Below, piece by piece: positions 8,459 to 16,570 of a DNA stretch of 64,000 bases; position 1 is the stretch's first letter, and the number at the start of each line of letters is the position of its first letter. The position numbers and the translations under genes are program-made. The DNA comes from DSVZ01 sp037439785. Its GTDB lineage: Bacteria > Verrucomicrobiota > Verrucomicrobiia > Limisphaerales > J093. Below the pieces are notes generated by a model. It worked only from the letters and a program-made list of their open reading frames with translations, searched no databases and was not told the DNA's origin. Location: contig JBBIVJ010000001.1 of the NCBI GenBank assembly GCA_037439785.1, forward strand, positions 168,132-232,131, in the 5' to 3' direction.

Positions 8459-9601
8459 TCAGAACCGCTCGACCAGTTTCTCGATCAGAAAGGTGCTTTC
8501 GCGCAGGGCCTGGTCGCAGAAGGGACCGAACCACTCCGCCACCCGCGCGAACTCGCGCTCGAACGCCGCCGGCCCTTCCCGCTCGAGCAACGCGCAACTG
8601 CGGCGGAGCGACTCGACATATTCCCGTAGCAACGCCAGCCGTTGCGGCGAGGCGCAGATGATCTGGCCGTACATCGCCGCGTCCTGCGCAAACAAGCGAC
8701 CGATCATGCCCAGTTCCAGCCGGTAAATCGGGCTGGAAAACTCGAGCGTGCGCGGCAGGTCCACCCCCCGCTCCGCCAGAAACCGACCGAAGGCGAAGGT
8801 GGCGAAGTGGCGCACCCCCTGCACCAGGTCCATCAACTCATCGTGCGCCGCGGCCCCCAGGGTGAGAACGATGTTGCCCCAGGCCGCCAACTGGTCCAGC
8901 ACCCAGCGGCACGCCGCGGGGTCCCGCCCCGGCGTGGCCACCACCACCTGCTGGTCCATCGAGGCCGTGCTCGGCCCGAACAGCGGATGCAACCCCACCA
9001 CCGGCCCGCCATGCGCCGCGAGCATGGCCGCCAGCGGCGCCGCCTTCACGCTCGTCAGGTCCGCCAGGACACACCCCGCGGGCAGCAGCGGCCCCAGGCG
9101 CCGGATCACCTCCACCGTGCCGGCAATGGGCACGCTCACCAGCGCCAGGTCCACCCCCTGGCACAACGCGGCCGCCCTCGGCCAGTCCCCCGCCTCGAGC
9201 ACCCGCACCCGGTACCCGGACTGTTCAAACCAGCGGACGAAATACGCCCCCATCCGGCCGGCCCCGCCCACCACCAGCACCGTGGCCCCCGGCCGCACCC
9301 CGCTCTGGGCCACATGCGCCGTCTGCCGCACCCGCGACTGGCGGATGATCCCCCGGTACAACTCCTCGACGTGGTCCGGGTCCAACCCCACCCGCGCCGC
9401 CTGTTCCCGCCGCCGCGAGATCAGGTCCTCCTCGCGGGCCGGATGGTACACCGGCAGCCCCGCGGCCTTCTTGAGGCGGACCACCTCCTGCACCACCGCC
9501 GCCCGGCGGGCCAGCAGGTCCACGATCTGCGTGTCCAGGGCATCAATTTCCTCCCGCAGGGCCGCCAGCCCGGCCGGGGCCTGCTCGCGTTCGACGCTCA
9601 T
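8459..9601 (-). CDS. tyrA: T-protein: fused chorismate mutase / prephenate dehydrogenase
   Basis: A 380-residue bifunctional enzyme of tyrosine synthesis: chorismate to prephenate (N-terminal AroQ domain, about residues 10-95) and prephenate to 4-hydroxyphenylpyruvate with NAD+ (rest). The AroQ part shows REEIDALDTQIVDLLARRA and the downstream (VV)RLKKAAGLPVYHP and R-E-E-D segment. The dehydrogenase part begins with VLVVGGAGRMGAYF, followed by LADLTSVKAAPL, GLHPLFGPST and the QGVRHFATFAFG helix, all typical of the E. coli T-protein (373 aa). The close match to the gammaproteobacterial fusion is notable because a second, monofunctional TyrA is encoded at 16571-17455. Confidence 0.9.
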   Translation of the reverse strand: MSVEREQAPAGLAALREEIDALDTQIVDLLARRAAVVQEVVRLKKAAGLPVYHPAREEDLISRRREQAARVGLDPDHVEELYRGIIRQSRVRQTAHVAQSGVRPGATVLVVGGAGRMGAYFVRWFEQSGYRVRVLEAGDWPRAAALCQGVDLALVSVPIAGTVEVIRRLGPLLPAGCVLADLTSVKAAPLAAMLAAHGGPVVGLHPLFGPSTASMDQQVVVATPGRDPAACRWVLDQLAAWGNIVLTLGAAAHDELMDLVQGVRHFATFAFGRFLAERGVDLPRTLEFSSPIYRLELGMIGRLFAQDAAMYGQIICASPQRLALLREYVESLRRSCALLEREGPAAFEREFARVAEWFGPFCDQALRESTFLIEKLVERF

Positions 9602-9607
9602 GCGCGC

Positions 9608-9636
9608 AGCATTCCCCAGCCGCCGCCCCTTGCCAA
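9608..9636 (-). promoter_or_regulatory. predicted promoter for tyrA (near-leaderless)
   Basis: Read on the minus strand: TTGGCA (9631-9636), 17-nt spacer, AATGCT (9608-9613), then only 6 nt to the ATG at 9601. The -10 is weak, but the geometry repeats that seen at hpnA, comEC and trpB. Confidence 0.35.
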
Positions 9637-9659
9637 CCCCGGCGCAACCGCCCGGCGGC

Positions 9660-9714
9660 GTAGCGCAGGCTTTCCCAGCCTGCCGTATCGCCGGCTTCCA
9701 GCCGGCCAGCCGCC
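9660..9714. repeat. pair of short extragenic hairpins
   Basis: Two palindromic words in tandem. GCAGGCT (9665-9671), loop TTCCC, AGCCTGC (9677-9683); then GCCGGCT (9690-9696), loop TCC, AGCCGGC (9700-9706). The second is the same 7-bp-stem/3-nt-loop type found in the other spacers. They lie between the divergently read tyrA and the Cys4 gene. Confidence 0.8.
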
Positions 9715-9759
9715 CGCTTTACCTGAACCCCGCGCCGTGGCAAGGTGACCGCGCCCACC

Positions 9760-10422
9760 ATGAAAGTCCCTGCCAATCGAAAGGGTCCGTCACCGGCAGA
9801 CCTTCCCAAGGCGGAACTGTTTCACGCGTTGGGCTACGGGGGCGACCTCCAGCGCTACGAAACCGTGCTCGAAGAGGCCAAGCTGAGTCGCCCCGACCGG
9901 ATCAACATCGCCGCCTCGAAAAAAGAGGCCGTGGCCGGGCTGCTGCGCCAGCGTTTCCTGAAGGTCTGCACCCGCCCGGCGTGCCGCAGGGAGGCGGAGG
10001 CATCGGCACAGCGGGAAGGGCGACAACTGGTGCCGGCAGCGAAGCCCGGCGCTTGCGACGTCTGCGGCGGCTCACCAAACCAGAAGGCGGTCAACGACCT
10101 GGTCGCGGCCTGCCAGGGGCGGGGCTGGACGCGGCTCTGCGTGGTGGGGGGCTCGCCGGCCTCGCGGGTCGAACTGCAGGCACTGGTGGCGGGGCGGCTC
10201 CAACTGCGTTTGGTGGACGGCACCCGCGCCCGCACCGACAAGGAGGCCCGCGCCGACCTGGCCTGGGCACACTGCGTGGTGCTGTGGGGCTCGACCCAGT
10301 TGGACCACCGGGTCTCGAACCTCTACGCCGGTTCCGGGGCCATCCAGATCGCGAACCGCGGCATTGCCGCACTGGCCGGCGAGATCATCCGTGCCGGCCG
10401 GCCCCGCCAAGCCGCTGCCTGA
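9760..10422 (+). CDS. Cys4 zinc-binding protein with DUF2325-like C-terminal domain
   Basis: A 220-residue cytosolic protein. A helical N-terminal part (KAELFHALGYGGDLQRYETV) is followed by a four-cysteine site, C70-x4-C75 and C99-x2-C102 (CTRPAC and CDVCGG), which should hold zinc. The second half is a Rossmann-like unit, LCVVGGSPASRVELQ to VDGT, then DLAWAHCVVLWGSTQLDH, which resembles the DUF2325 pattern of a VVGG strand, a D/H-G-x turn and a Val-rich strand followed by an asparagine-containing helix (SNLY). Function unknown. ATG at 9760 is preferred to a GTG 15 nt upstream. It is monocistronic, flanked by palindromic spacers on both sides. Confidence 0.65.
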   Translation: MKVPANRKGPSPADLPKAELFHALGYGGDLQRYETVLEEAKLSRPDRINIAASKKEAVAGLLRQRFLKVCTRPACRREAEASAQREGRQLVPAAKPGACDVCGGSPNQKAVNDLVAACQGRGWTRLCVVGGSPASRVELQALVAGRLQLRLVDGTRARTDKEARADLAWAHCVVLWGSTQLDHRVSNLYAGSGAIQIANRGIAALAGEIIRAGRPRQAAA

Positions 10423-11364
10423 ACGGCAGCTCCCCCCTGCGGTGAGCGCCCTTCTACGTGCCTGCGAGAGCGCCACCTTTCGGCAGGCGCCAGCCCTCGG
10501 GCGCGACGAGGCCGCCTCAGTCACTTCGAACTTCGATTTTCGACCCTCGACGTTCTTTTGTGCTTGCAGGCCTCTGGCCTGTGGGTGGCGCTGACGTCCC
10601 GCCAGCAAACCCGGCAGCCGGGACGGCTGCACCCCTCCAAAATTCTGAAACTCCGAAACTCCGAAACTCCGACCCCGGCCCTGGAGTGCCGACTGGCAAT
10701 CGGCTGTCTCGCGAGCTGTCAGCCCGCGGACCAGGCGGCAGCCAGGGACCGTCAGCCGAGAGCCGGTCGGCGAAACGGCGGACAGCCCCTTCACCCACCG
10801 CCGGGCCGGCTGGAAGCCGGCGCTACGCCGCCGGACTGGTAGCCCGGCGGGACGGGCAGGTTGCCCATTCCACCCCCATCGCCGCGTGACCACGGCGGCC
10901 ACGGAGGGAAAGGGTCTCGCCGCCGAGTTCAGTACCAGCCGGTTTGGGGGTTGCGCCGGCGGGGGTGAAGGCCGGGTCGGCAAGGTCGGGCGCTCCAACG
11001 GCGAGGAGGGCGCGGGCGGTCGCAGGTTGCCGTAGAGGTCCTCCCCGGCAGGTGAACACCAAGCCAACACACCAACCAGCACGCCCACGCCCCCTCGCCA
11101 AATCCGATCCTCCGGGCTTTCCTCCCTCGCCGCCTCCGTTCCGCCCGGTACTCATGCGCAGGACAGAAGTCTGGACGGTCGTCGTCGTCGGGCGGTTACC
11201 AGCCGCGTGGCGAACCACTTGGGAGGGGTGCTTTTCGGGGCGTTGGCACGCCGCGGTGTTGGAAATTCCCCTTGGAAAAGCCGGCCGGCGGCGGCCAACA
11301 TCCGCGCTCGCTTCGTGCCGGCGGGTCCTCTTCCGGGCCGGCGCCGGTGCGGAGCCGCTTGGGC
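10423..11364. other. 942-nt spacer rich in palindromic words and heptamer runs
   Basis: No credible gene on either strand. The first half (about 10500-10900) is a mosaic of repeat words described separately. The second half (about 10900-11364) is unique GC-rich sequence upstream of aspS. A minus-strand frame beginning near 11088 has a short signal-like start but runs straight through the repeat mosaic, so I read it as chance. Confidence 0.6.
10525..10900. repeat. mosaic extragenic repeat, region B
   Basis: In order: a heptamer run TTCGAAC/TTCGATT/TTCGACC/CTCGACG (10525-10552); hairpin CAGGCC-TCT-GGCCTG (10567-10581); hairpin GCAGCCG-GGA-CGGCTGC (10614-10630); three exact octamers GAAACTCC (10647-10670); an imperfect relative of the GCCGACT hairpin near 10688-10704; hairpin GCCGGCT-GGA-AGCCGGC (10805-10821); and a 40-nt word at 10861-10900 related to 13641-13679. 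Confidence 0.85.
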
Positions 11365-13164
11365 ATGAAACGCACGCACCATTGCAACGAACTGCGCCCG
11401 GACCACGCCGGGCAGACCGTCACCCTCTGCGGCTGGGTCCATTCCCGCCGTGACCTGGGCGGGGTGATCTTCGTGGATGTGCGCGACCGCGAAGGCCGCA
11501 CCCAGGTGGTCTTCGACCCCTCCGACCTCCCGGCCGAAGTCTTTCATCGCGCCGAGTTGCTCCGGCCCGAAAGCGTGGTCCGCGTCACCGGCCCGGTGCG
11601 TCGCCGCCCGGAGGGCACGGACAACCCGCGCCTGGCCACCGGCCAGATCGAGGTGCTGGTGCGGGAGCTGGAGGTGTTGAACCTGGCCGAGCCGCTGCCC
11701 TTCCAGATTGACGAGCCCGAGGCCGCCGCGCGGGTGAGCGAGGAGGTCCGGCTCAAGTACCGTTACCTGGACCTCCGCCGGCCGGAGATGCTGCGGAACC
11801 TGCGCCTGCGCAGCAAAGTGGCCGCGGCCACACGCCAGTATTTTGACGGGCTGGGGTTCCTTGAGGTCGAGACCCCCATCCTCTTCAAGTCCACGCCCGA
11901 GGGGGCGCGGGAGTTTCTGGTGCCCAACCGCCGCGAGCCGGGCACGGCCTACGCGCTGCCGCAGTCCCCCCAGCAGTTCAAGCAAATCCTCATGGTCGCC
12001 GGCGTCGAGCGCTATTACCAACTGGCCCGCTGCTTCCGCGACGAGGACCAGCGGGCCGACCGCCAGCTCGAGTTCACTCAGATTGACGTCGAGATGTCGT
12101 TCATCGAGCGGGAGGACATCTACGCTGTGATTGAGGGCCTGCTGAAGCACATCTGGCAGGTGGGGCTGGGGCGGGACATCCCCACGCCCTTCCCCCGCCT
12201 GCGCTACGAAGAGGCCCTCAACCGCTATGGCAGCGACAAACCGGACACGCGCTTCGGCCTGGAACTGGCCGATTTCAGCGGGGAATTTCGCGCCAGCCCC
12301 TTCAAGGTCTTCAGCGGCGCGGTCGCCACCGGCGGCGTGGTCAAGGCGCTCAACGCCAAGGGCCTGGCCGGCGCCACCCAGGGCCAGATACAGACCATGA
12401 CCGACATCGCCTACGGCTTCGGCGCCAGGGGCCTGGCCTTCATCAAGGTCGAGGGCGGGGAGTGGAAATCGCCCATCGTGAAATTCTTCAGCGACGCCGA
12501 AAAGGCCGCCCTCACGCACCAGCTGGGCATCGAGGAGGGCGACCTGGTGTTGTTCGCCGCCGGCGAATGGCGGACCTCGTGCGAAATTCTCGGCAAAATC
12601 CGCCTCTACGCCGCCGAGGTGCTCAAGCAACAGGGCGGGCTCAGCCTCCCGCCCGACCGCTTCGACTTCCTCTGGGTGGTGGACTTCCCCCTGCTGAGCT
12701 TCGACCGCGAGCAAAACCGCTGGTACTCCAGCCACCACCCCTTCACCGCGCCGGTGGCCGAGGACATCCCGCTGCTCAAGACCGACCCCCGGCGCGTGCG
12801 CGGCCAGCATTACGACGTGGTGGTCAACGGCGTCGAGCTGGGCGGCGGCTCGATCCGCATCCACCAGCCGGACGTGCAGAAAACGATCTTCGAGGACGTG
12901 CTGCAAATCCCGCCGGACCTCGCGCAAGCGCGCTTCGGCTACCTGCTGGAGGCCTTCCGGTACGGGGCGCCGCCGCACGGCGGCATCGCGCTGGGCTTTG
13001 ACCGCCTCGTTGCCCTGCTCTGCGGCACCCCCAGCATCCGGGACGTCATCGCCTTCCCCAAGACGGCCAAGGGCACCTGCCTGATGACCGAATCCCCAGG
13101 CGTGATCGAACCCCGGCAGCTCAAGGAACTGCACCTCGAACTCAAGGCGGTGCGGAAGGAATGA
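11365..13164 (+). CDS. aspS: aspartyl-tRNA synthetase
   Basis: A 599-residue class II synthetase, the normal length of the bacterial type. The N-terminal OB-fold anticodon-binding domain (about 1-105, VTLCGWVHSRRDLGGVIFVD) is followed by motif 1 and the flipping-loop region (FLEVETPILFKSTPEGAREF), motif 2 (YYQLARCFRDEDQRADR with EFTQIDVEMSF), the bacterial GAD insertion (about 290-420) and motif 3 (GGIALGFDRLVALL). It charges tRNA-Asp. ATG at 11365 starts right before the OB fold (MKRTHHCNEL); upstream in-frame sequence is low-complexity. Whether it is discriminating cannot be decided by eye. Confidence 0.96.
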   Translation: MKRTHHCNELRPDHAGQTVTLCGWVHSRRDLGGVIFVDVRDREGRTQVVFDPSDLPAEVFHRAELLRPESVVRVTGPVRRRPEGTDNPRLATGQIEVLVRELEVLNLAEPLPFQIDEPEAAARVSEEVRLKYRYLDLRRPEMLRNLRLRSKVAAATRQYFDGLGFLEVETPILFKSTPEGAREFLVPNRREPGTAYALPQSPQQFKQILMVAGVERYYQLARCFRDEDQRADRQLEFTQIDVEMSFIEREDIYAVIEGLLKHIWQVGLGRDIPTPFPRLRYEEALNRYGSDKPDTRFGLELADFSGEFRASPFKVFSGAVATGGVVKALNAKGLAGATQGQIQTMTDIAYGFGARGLAFIKVEGGEWKSPIVKFFSDAEKAALTHQLGIEEGDLVLFAAGEWRTSCEILGKIRLYAAEVLKQQGGLSLPPDRFDFLWVVDFPLLSFDREQNRWYSSHHPFTAPVAEDIPLLKTDPRRVRGQHYDVVVNGVELGGGSIRIHQPDVQKTIFEDVLQIPPDLAQARFGYLLEAFRYGAPPHGGIALGFDRLVALLCGTPSIRDVIAFPKTAKGTCLMTESPGVIEPRQLKELHLELKAVRKE

Positions 13165-13807
13165 GCGGCGGCCCCGGCTCAGGTGCCGGAGCCCGGGGAG
13201 CGAGCCTCCAGCGGCGGTGGGATGCCGGCGGATAGCGGTTCGGGGCAGGCAACTGCCCTGCCGGCATTGTGGTGCGGGCCTCTGGCCTGCTGTTGTGGTG
13301 CAGGCGTCTCGCCTGCAACTCGAAGCCCCGCAGCCGGGACGGCTGCACCACACCGAAACTCCGGCCCCGGCCCCGTAGCGCCGACTGGCAGTCGGCTGTA
13401 TCGCGGGCTGTCAGCCTGCGGACCGGCCGGATGCCAGGGGCAGCACGGCCGTGGGGGTGAGAAGTTAAAGCGAGTGAAAAGTGCATGGGGTAAGCAGGTG
13501 CCCCCACACACCTCCACCCTGGTTCCTGCTTTCCTGGGTTCCCAATTCTCATCCTACAACCTCCGGCCTTCTCCCCGCTCCCCGGCTGGAAGCCGGCGAC
13601 ACGGCAGGCTGGGAAGCCTGCCGTGCGCTGCCGGGCAAGTGGCCCGTTCCCCCCGCACCGCCATGTCACCGCGGCGGCGACATCCCCGGTTCCTGCCTTC
13701 CAGAGTTCCCAATTCCCCACCTTCTGCGTTCGGACTTCGGACTTCGGATTTCGGACTTCTGCCCCACCGCTGGCAGGCTGCGCTTTCCAAGTCGCTTGCG
13801 ACAGCGC
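13165..13807. repeat. 643-nt spacer made of mosaic extragenic repeats, region C
   Basis: No gene. Identified words: GGGCAG/CTGCCC (13243-13258); GCAGGCG-TCT-CGCCTGC (13300-13316); GCAGCCG-GGA-CGGCTGC (13330-13346); GCCGACT-GGC-AGTCGGC (13380-13396); GCGGGCT-GTC-AGCCTGC (13403-13419, one G.T pair); a ~100-nt word (13452-13550) present inverted at 21515-21618; CCGGCT-GGA-AGCCGG (13582-13596); a long 11-bp hairpin with loop GGGA around 13600-13625; a GTCACCGCGGCGGC word (13655-13675); and four heptamers related to TTCGGAC (13729-13756). Confidence 0.85.
13172..13198 (+). terminator. hairpin just downstream of aspS
   Basis: CCCCGGCTC (13172-13180), an 8-nt loop, then GAGCCCGGGG (13189-13198), which pairs with one bulged base. 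It starts 8 nt after the stop codon. There is no T-tract, so it is only a candidate terminator. Confidence 0.3.
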
Positions 13808-14467
13808 TCATTCAGGAGGGAAGGTTCGGACTTCGTGGTACGGGGGGAGGGCGGCGATGCGAGCCATCAGCGCCCCGGCCATTTCCTGGTACAACGCCTT
13901 GAGTCGGGTCTTGTCGGCCGTGCGTGTTTCGGCCCGGGCGGCGGCGAAGTCCAGGGGGGCGCCGTAGCTGACCGTCAGCCGCCGCAGCCGCGGCCGGCGT
14001 TGGTGTCGGCCCCAGGCTTCGTGCGTGCCGAAGACCCGCACGGGCACGACCGGGCAGGTGGATTGGGCGATGACCAGGCCGATGCCCGGCCGGGCGGGGA
14101 GCAGGTGGCCGTCGGGGGAGCGGGTGCCCTCGGGAAAGAGCAGGATGGCTCCTCCGGCCCGCAGCCGGTTCAGGATGGCCTTGAGGCCGGCGGCTCCGGC
14201 GCCCTCGCGGTCCACGGGCACGACGTGCCAGGACCGCAAGATCGCGCCGAGCAGGCGCTGGTCGAAGAGGGTGTTGCGGGCCAGGAAGTGGACCAGCCGC
14301 GGGACGCCCGCGCCGATAAGCGGGGGGTCCAGGTAGCTGGCATGGTTGGCGGCCAGGATGACCGGTCCGGTGCGGGGGACGTGTTCGACACCGTAGTAGC
14401 GGGCACGGAACAGGCCGCGGAAGACGACCCGCGCGGCGCACCAGCCGAGGAAGTAGCTCAGGTTCAT
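13808..14467 (-). CDS. plsC: 1-acyl-sn-glycerol-3-phosphate acyltransferase
   Basis: A 219-residue membrane-associated acyltransferase that adds the second acyl chain to make phosphatidic acid. The H-x4-D catalytic motif is in NHASYLDPPL, with the second block FPEGTRSPDGHLLPARPG holding the glycerol-phosphate site (the EGTR element), and a third block PVVPVRVFG. The N-terminus (YFLGWCAARVVFRGLFRARY) is the usual amphipathic helix. It is the last gene of a minus-strand run with cmk and aroA, 51 nt after cmk; plsC next to cmk is a recurrent bacterial arrangement. Confidence 0.9.
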   Translation of the reverse strand: MNLSYFLGWCAARVVFRGLFRARYYGVEHVPRTGPVILAANHASYLDPPLIGAGVPRLVHFLARNTLFDQRLLGAILRSWHVVPVDREGAGAAGLKAILNRLRAGGAILLFPEGTRSPDGHLLPARPGIGLVIAQSTCPVVPVRVFGTHEAWGRHQRRPRLRRLTVSYGAPLDFAAARAETRTADKTRLKALYQEMAGALMARIAALPPYHEVRTFPPE

Positions 14468-14518
14468 GCGTCCCCGTCCCGAACAGGGGCCGCCGGCGTT
14501 CCCGGCCGGCCCCGGGCT

Positions 14519-15265
14519 TCAAGAGGGCGGCGGCGGCGGCGGGGGGGCGGCGGCCCGGGCAGCCAGGCGTTTGCGGATTTCGGCGAGGATGAAGGCGCTG
14601 GTTTCGGCGGGGGTCAGGCCGGAGCTGTTCACCACCACCGCCCCCAGCGCGACCATGAGAGGGGCGGTCTTGCGCTGGCTGTCGCGGTGGTCGCGGTGGG
14701 CGAGGTCTTCCCGCACGCCCTCGGCCTGGCGGCGGCGGGTGCGTTCGGCCAGCGAGGCATCGAGGTAGAACTTGAACTCGGTTTCGGGGAAGACCTGGGT
14801 GCCGATGTCGCGGCCTTCCATGACCAGGTTGCCGAACTGGACGCACTCCCGCTGCTTGCGGACCATCCATGCGCGGACCTTGGGGATGGCGGCGACGTGC
14901 GGGACGGCGGCGCTGGCCTCGGCGGTGCGGATTTCCTTTTCCGGGTAATAGCCGTCCACCAGGAGGCGGACGTGGCCCTCGACACATTCGAGCCGGGTTT
15001 TCCAGCGGCGCAGGACGGCGGCCACCGCGCGGGGGTTGTGGATGTCCACCCCGTGTTGGAGGCAGTACCAGGCCAGGGTGCGGTACATGGCGCCGGTGTC
15101 CACGTAGGCGAAGTTCAGGGCCCGGGCCACCAGGCGGGCGTTGGTGCTCTTGCCGCTGGCGCTGGGGCCGTCAATGGCGACGATGATGGGCGGGGTGCCC
15201 GCGGGCGTGGCACGGGCGCGGCCCGCGCGGGCGGGAGACGGGCTGGCGGCGGAGGCGGGGGGCAT
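14519..15265 (-). CDS. cmk: cytidylate kinase
   Basis: A 248-residue (d)CMP kinase. The P-loop is GPSASGKST, preceded by an Ala/Pro-rich N-terminal extension of about 25 residues; the next blocks are NFAYVDTGAMYR and MEGRDIGTQVFP (substrate/lid residues), then the DASLAERTRRR lid helix and an HRDxRDSQRKTAPL element characteristic of Cmk. The C-terminal tail ends in a proline run. It regenerates CDP for nucleic acid and phospholipid synthesis. A 10-nt gap separates it from aroA upstream. An internal start nearer the P-loop is possible, since the N-terminal extension is low-complexity. Confidence 0.92.
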   Translation of the reverse strand: MPPASAASPSPARAGRARATPAGTPPIIVAIDGPSASGKSTNARLVARALNFAYVDTGAMYRTLAWYCLQHGVDIHNPRAVAAVLRRWKTRLECVEGHVRLLVDGYYPEKEIRTAEASAAVPHVAAIPKVRAWMVRKQRECVQFGNLVMEGRDIGTQVFPETEFKFYLDASLAERTRRRQAEGVREDLAHRDHRDSQRKTAPLMVALGAVVVNSSGLTPAETSAFILAEIRKRLAARAAAPPPPPPPS

Positions 15266-15275
15266 GGCAGCGGGG

Positions 15276-16553
15276 TCAGGCGGCCTCGAGGTCCGTGGCG
15301 GACAGGCGTCGGCCGGTGGGCGCTTCCCGCAGTTCCACGCCCAGGCCGGCGGGAGGGGGCGCGGCGAGTTTGGTGAAGAAGTTGGGAAAGGTCTTCCGCA
15401 CGCAGGCGGGATTGTGGATTTGGAGGCCCGGCACCTTCAACCCCAGAATCGCAAAGCACATGGCGATGCGGTGATCCCCGTACGTCTCGATGGCCGCGCC
15501 GTGCAGCGGCTCCGCCGCCGGGTACACGGTCAGCGTGTCGCCCACCTCCTCGACCCGCACACCACACCGGCTCAGACCCTCGCGCATGGCCGCCACCCGC
15601 TCGCATTCCTGGAGCCGCAACCGGCCCAGGTCCGTGAACCGCACCGGGTGCGCCGCCCACGGCGCCAGCACCATCGCGGTGAGGATGCTGTCGCCCAGGT
15701 CCCGCGCCCGGGACAGCACGGGGGGCAGTGGCAGGTGGCGCGGGAACCGGGCGTCCACCTGGGCCCCGGACGCCGGCCAGCGAGCCACGCGCACCCGGCC
15801 CCGGCCGCCCCACAACCAGTCCGCCGCCCAGAAATAGCTGGCACTGGAGGCATCCGGCTCGATGTCCACCTGCCCGCCCAGGGTCGGGAAGGCCCGGATC
15901 AATTGCCGGGTCATGTCCACATAGGGTTGTTCCTCGGCATTGTCCCCGATCACGGTCACGGTCCAGCCGCCGACTCCCCCCGCCAGCAGCAGGGCCGAGG
16001 CAAACTGGGAACTCTCCACCACGCTCACGGTGCAGGGGCCGGGCCGGGGGCCCGCGCCGTAAATCACGGCCGGCAGACGGTCGTGGGGGGCCTCGATGCG
16101 GTAGCCCAGCGCGCGCAGGGCGGCAAACAGACCGGCCTGCGGGCGCTCGTGCATCCGCGGCGTGCCGTGCAGACGGTAGGCGCCGGCGCCCGGGCAGACC
16201 AGCGCCGCCAGGAACCGCGCGGCCGTGCCGGCGTTGCCCACAAACAAATCCAGCGGCTGCTCCGGCGTGCCGCCGCGCGGCACCCGCCCCCCCTGCCCGT
16301 ACACGGTGATCGTGCGGTTGGCCGGCTCGGCTGGCTCGGGGGCCACCGTCACCAGAAACCCCAGTTCCTGCAGGCAGCCCACCATGATCTCGGTGTCCTC
16401 ACTCCAGAGCGCACCCCGCAGCCGCGTCTCTCCCTCCGCCAACGCCGCCAGCACCAGCGCCCGGTTGGTCAGGCTTTTCGAGCCGGGCACGGTGATCTCG
16501 GCCTCGGGCGCCGAGACGGGCGGCACGATTTCGATCCATTCGGGCAACGGCAT
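15276..16553 (-). CDS. aroA: 3-phosphoshikimate 1-carboxyvinyltransferase (EPSP synthase)
   Basis: A 425-residue enzyme of the shikimate pathway that joins PEP to shikimate-3-phosphate. The start region carries VPGSKSLTNRALVLAALAEG (S3P/PEP contacts). LFVGNAGTAARFLAAL is the NAGT loop, and LPAVIYGAG, SSQFASALLLAG, the acidic VDIEPDASSASYF and TYGDHRIAMCFAILGLK complete the repeated inside-out barrel. ATG at 16553 is supported because the core begins 19 residues later; a much longer open frame upstream is out-of-phase tyrA. It lies 17 nt downstream of the monofunctional tyrA, so this run is an aromatic-pathway operon. Confidence 0.94.
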   Translation of the reverse strand: MPLPEWIEIVPPVSAPEAEITVPGSKSLTNRALVLAALAEGETRLRGALWSEDTEIMVGCLQELGFLVTVAPEPAEPANRTITVYGQGGRVPRGGTPEQPLDLFVGNAGTAARFLAALVCPGAGAYRLHGTPRMHERPQAGLFAALRALGYRIEAPHDRLPAVIYGAGPRPGPCTVSVVESSQFASALLLAGGVGGWTVTVIGDNAEEQPYVDMTRQLIRAFPTLGGQVDIEPDASSASYFWAADWLWGGRGRVRVARWPASGAQVDARFPRHLPLPPVLSRARDLGDSILTAMVLAPWAAHPVRFTDLGRLRLQECERVAAMREGLSRCGVRVEEVGDTLTVYPAAEPLHGAAIETYGDHRIAMCFAILGLKVPGLQIHNPACVRKTFPNFFTKLAAPPPAGLGVELREAPTGRRLSATDLEAA

Positions 16554-16570
16554 GGCAGCAAGGGGCGACT

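Noticed and set aside
10072..11088. Possible minus-strand gene starting near 11088
   Set aside because: The start looks like a signal peptide for about 20 residues, then the frame crosses the palindromic spacer and the end of the Cys4 gene; no domain is visible.
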